NCBI GenBank assembly: GCA_905221605.1
Contig: CAJNDS010002823.1
Location: forward strand, 467,001-531,000
Direction: 5' to 3'
Source: Symbiodinium natans
Lineage: Eukaryota; Sar; Dinophyceae; Suessiales; Symbiodiniaceae
DNA: 64,000 nt
Under the pieces are notes generated by a model that saw nothing but the letters and a program-made list of their open reading frames with translations, did not search any database and was not told where the DNA came from. Made by a program: the position numbers and the translations under genes. Shown here one piece after another: positions 62,016 to 64,000 of the stretch (within the stretch, counting starts at the first letter, position 1; the number at the start of each line of letters is the position of its first letter).

Positions 62016-62886
62016 GGTTCTGGGTAGGATGTGGCCCAGTCCGTGTGCTGAATTACTCTAGTAGGGTTGACCCCAAAAAGAAGGCCCTAAACCCTAAACC
62101 CTAAAACCCTAAAAGAAGGCTCCGCATGATAGGAGCCCCCCAAGCAGATCATGGCGTTCAGAACCTTCGGGTTGATGTCGGGGGTTGCTCCCAGTTCCCC
62201 CCCCCCCCCCCCCAGGGTGAAACTCAATAGCCTCAATCCCTCAGAGTAAAGTATAGGGAATCCCAGCACTACTTGTCCTTTAACAGGTGTCCAACTTTTT
62301 GGGGTTCACTGTAGGGCGAGGGTTAGATGAAGATGTATCACATGACTATTGGGTTCAGCATTCCCCCGCTCTCTCTCTCTCTATAGTATCAATCTATCTA
62401 TCTGTATATATATATATGACTATACATACATTACTCACAGACATATACGCACAAATATACGTATGTATATACATACACACATGCTCAACATGAAAGTTGC
62501 TTTCTGTTGTGGAGGTGCGAAAAACGCAACTAAATTTTCCTGTCGCGATGAAGCTCCACAGAGATGGTCGAGTGGCTCATCTGATGCGGCACAAAAATCA
62601 TCACAGTTGTAAGAAATCGCACGAGAGATCCTTATGTCTTCTGCAAAAAAAACGAACGGGGAAGCTAGACATTCAATCTAGTCCACCATCATAAACCCTA
62701 AACTTTCCAACCCTAAACACAAAACCCTAAACCCTAAACCCTAAACCTTAAACCCTAAACCCGAAATCCAACCCCCCCACACCCTAAACCCCCAAAAGCT
62801 CAGGCCCCGGGCTGTTGTAAGGTGCGCAGACCTCGGGGGCGCGAGGAAGCATTAGATTCCCCAATGGCTTAGGAATTTGGCTGCTT
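62016..62886. other. Unique DNA with microsatellites
   Basis: Poly(C) at about 62198-62213, TATC/TATA repeats at 62385-62480, CCCTAAA patch at about 62715-62765. A plus frame 62349-62612 (87 codons) has no recognised domain. Confidence 0.45.
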
Positions 62887-62945
62887 GGGTTTAGGGTTTA
62901 GGGTTTAGGGTTTAGGGTTTAGGGTTTAGGGTTTAGGGGTTCAGG
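62887..62945 (+). repeat. TTTAGGG array
   Basis: About eight units. Confidence 0.96.
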
Positions 62946-63564
62946 GTTCCAAAACCCCTAAACACCCCTAAACCCTAAACACCGAACAGAGGAACGCGGC
63001 GTGTCCGGAACTTTAATAAGCGTCATAGTAGTGATGGTAATAGTAGCACCCGACAAAATACTAGTATTAACAGTTTGATGATACGGATGGTCATCATTGC
63101 AACATAGAAAGCACTGCATTGACAGATTGAAGGAACAAGAGAAAGAGAACGAGGGGCGCTGAATGTTCAGGGTATATATATATATATACATATTTGTTTA
63201 TTTTTTTACATATGTATATGTATTTTGATTATTGTTGTTTTTTGTTTTGTTTGGGCGGGGGCGTAAGCCCTAAGACGTAAATCCTAAACTCTAAATCCTT
63301 TCAAGGGTCGAGCAACAGAAAGCGCCGAATCCTAAGCCCCGTAACCCAGCAAAAGCCCTAAACATTAGTAGGTTAACAACTACATGTACCCCAGGGCTCC
63401 GACGACTCCTGTTTGAGGGGGATGCGGGGCCCGCAGACCATACAGCGCGCCATGCGGAGGAGTACGTCGAGGTTAGAGCGGCCACCAAAAACAACCCACA
63501 TACGAGGCTAACTCGTAAACATAGGGCCTAAGTCCAAAAAACGTGGTCGGCAAAAGGAGCCCCT
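62946..63564. other. Unique DNA, no supported gene
   Basis: TA-rich patch at about 63172-63230. Small frames without domains. Confidence 0.45.
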
Positions 63565-63680
63565 TAAAGCCTAAACCCTGAACCCTGAACCCTAAACTCT
63601 AAACCCTCAACCCTAGACCCTAAACCCTAAACCCTAAACCCTAAACCCTAAACCCTAAACCCTAAACCCTAAACCCTAAA
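63565..63680 (-). repeat. CCCTAAA array
   Basis: Near-perfect in the right half, left flank of the last LRR island. Confidence 0.97.
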
Positions 63681-63686
63681 CGCTAC

Positions 63687-63757
63687 AGAGTCGGGGCCCC
63701 CGCGCCCGAAGTGCTCAGGCAACTCAGCAATGCTGTTGCTGCTGAGCCACAGCTCCT
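63687..63757 (-). CDS. LRR exon
   Basis: 71 nt. Acceptor AACTTCCCAG; the minus frame reads ELWLSSNSIAELPEHFGRGG, an LRR core (LWLSSNSIAELPE). Donor GTAGCGTTTAGGG at the edge of the telomere-like array. Confidence 0.6.
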
Positions 63758-63784
63758 CTGGGAAGTTGTTGGCAAAAGTAACAG

Positions 63785-63885
63785 CCTAAGTAATTAGAAC
63801 AGGGCGTTTGGGGGTTATTCTAGTATTTATATAGAGACCATGAGAGAATGCGATTGGTAACTATTCCGACCCTTATATTCCCAAG
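63785..63885. mobile_element. Foldback-like element, family E
   Basis: TAATTAGAACAGGGCG at the left and GGTAACTATTCCGACCCTTA at the right; matches the pattern at 16.75 and 27.4 kb. Confidence 0.5.
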
Positions 63886-63977
63886 ATCCCGAATCTCTCG
63901 TCCTAACCGAAAGGCTCCCTTTATTTAGGTGGACTTTGGGTTATTCGGAGCCTTGTAGGGCCGCTGGGCAGAACATA

Positions 63978-64000
63978 CAGTTTAGGGTTTAGGGTTTAGG
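63978..64000 (+). repeat. TTTAGGG array cut by the window end
   Basis: About three units visible; completes the CCCTAAA-island-TTTAGGG pattern for the 63.7-kb island. Confidence 0.9.

Noticed and set aside
1571..64000. A true chromosome end
   Set aside because: Arrays are short, interrupted, degenerate and in both orientations throughout; only interstitial repeats are seen.

Overview
The window looks like nuclear DNA of a dinoflagellate or close relative (inference, about 0.6). Evidence: TTTAGGG-type telomere-like repeats everywhere, very short exon-like pieces inside long repeat-filled gaps, apparent GC as well as GT 5' splice sites, and nearly all coding signal on one strand. It is not a bacterial or phage sequence: no operons and no dense gene packing.

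Layout. 1-1560 is low-repeat DNA with no recognised gene. From about 1560 to 64000 more than 80 blocks of telomere-like repeat occur, in both orientations, separated by unique DNA, small foldback elements and minisatellites. A repeated rule is visible: a unique island of about 60-120 bp has (CCCTAAA)n on its left and (TTTAGGG)n on its right. Many islands read as short open exons on the minus strand, with AG just upstream and GT or GC just downstream. Two carry canonical EF-hand loops (15.4 and 16.7 kb). About ten between 49 and 64 kb read as leucine-rich-repeat (LRR) pieces. Read this way, introns begin with TTTAGGG and end with CCCTAAA, so their two ends are complementary, and some splice sites appear to be mutated repeat units.

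The only long protein-coding unit is a retroelement at 5121-10492, also on the minus strand. It has a ~1118-codon reverse transcriptase frame followed after 5 nt by a second frame (248 codons from its first ATG), and is bounded by direct repeats of about 630 bp that abut telomere-like repeats on both sides. It lacks a visible integrase, protease, RNase H or GIY-YIG domain. A Penelope-like or other unusual retroelement is the best guess; the clade is unresolved.

Other elements: at least six families of foldback/MITE-like sequences, several with telomere-like arrays inside them; a pair of minisatellite-carrying elements at 36.9 and 55.6 kb in opposite orientation with an internal flip; a 96-bp GC-rich minisatellite at 57.7-59.0 kb; CA-, GA- and AT-rich simple repeats; and long poly(G)/poly(C) tracts. 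Exon calls rest on reading frame, flanks and motif only. Without transcripts they are candidates.
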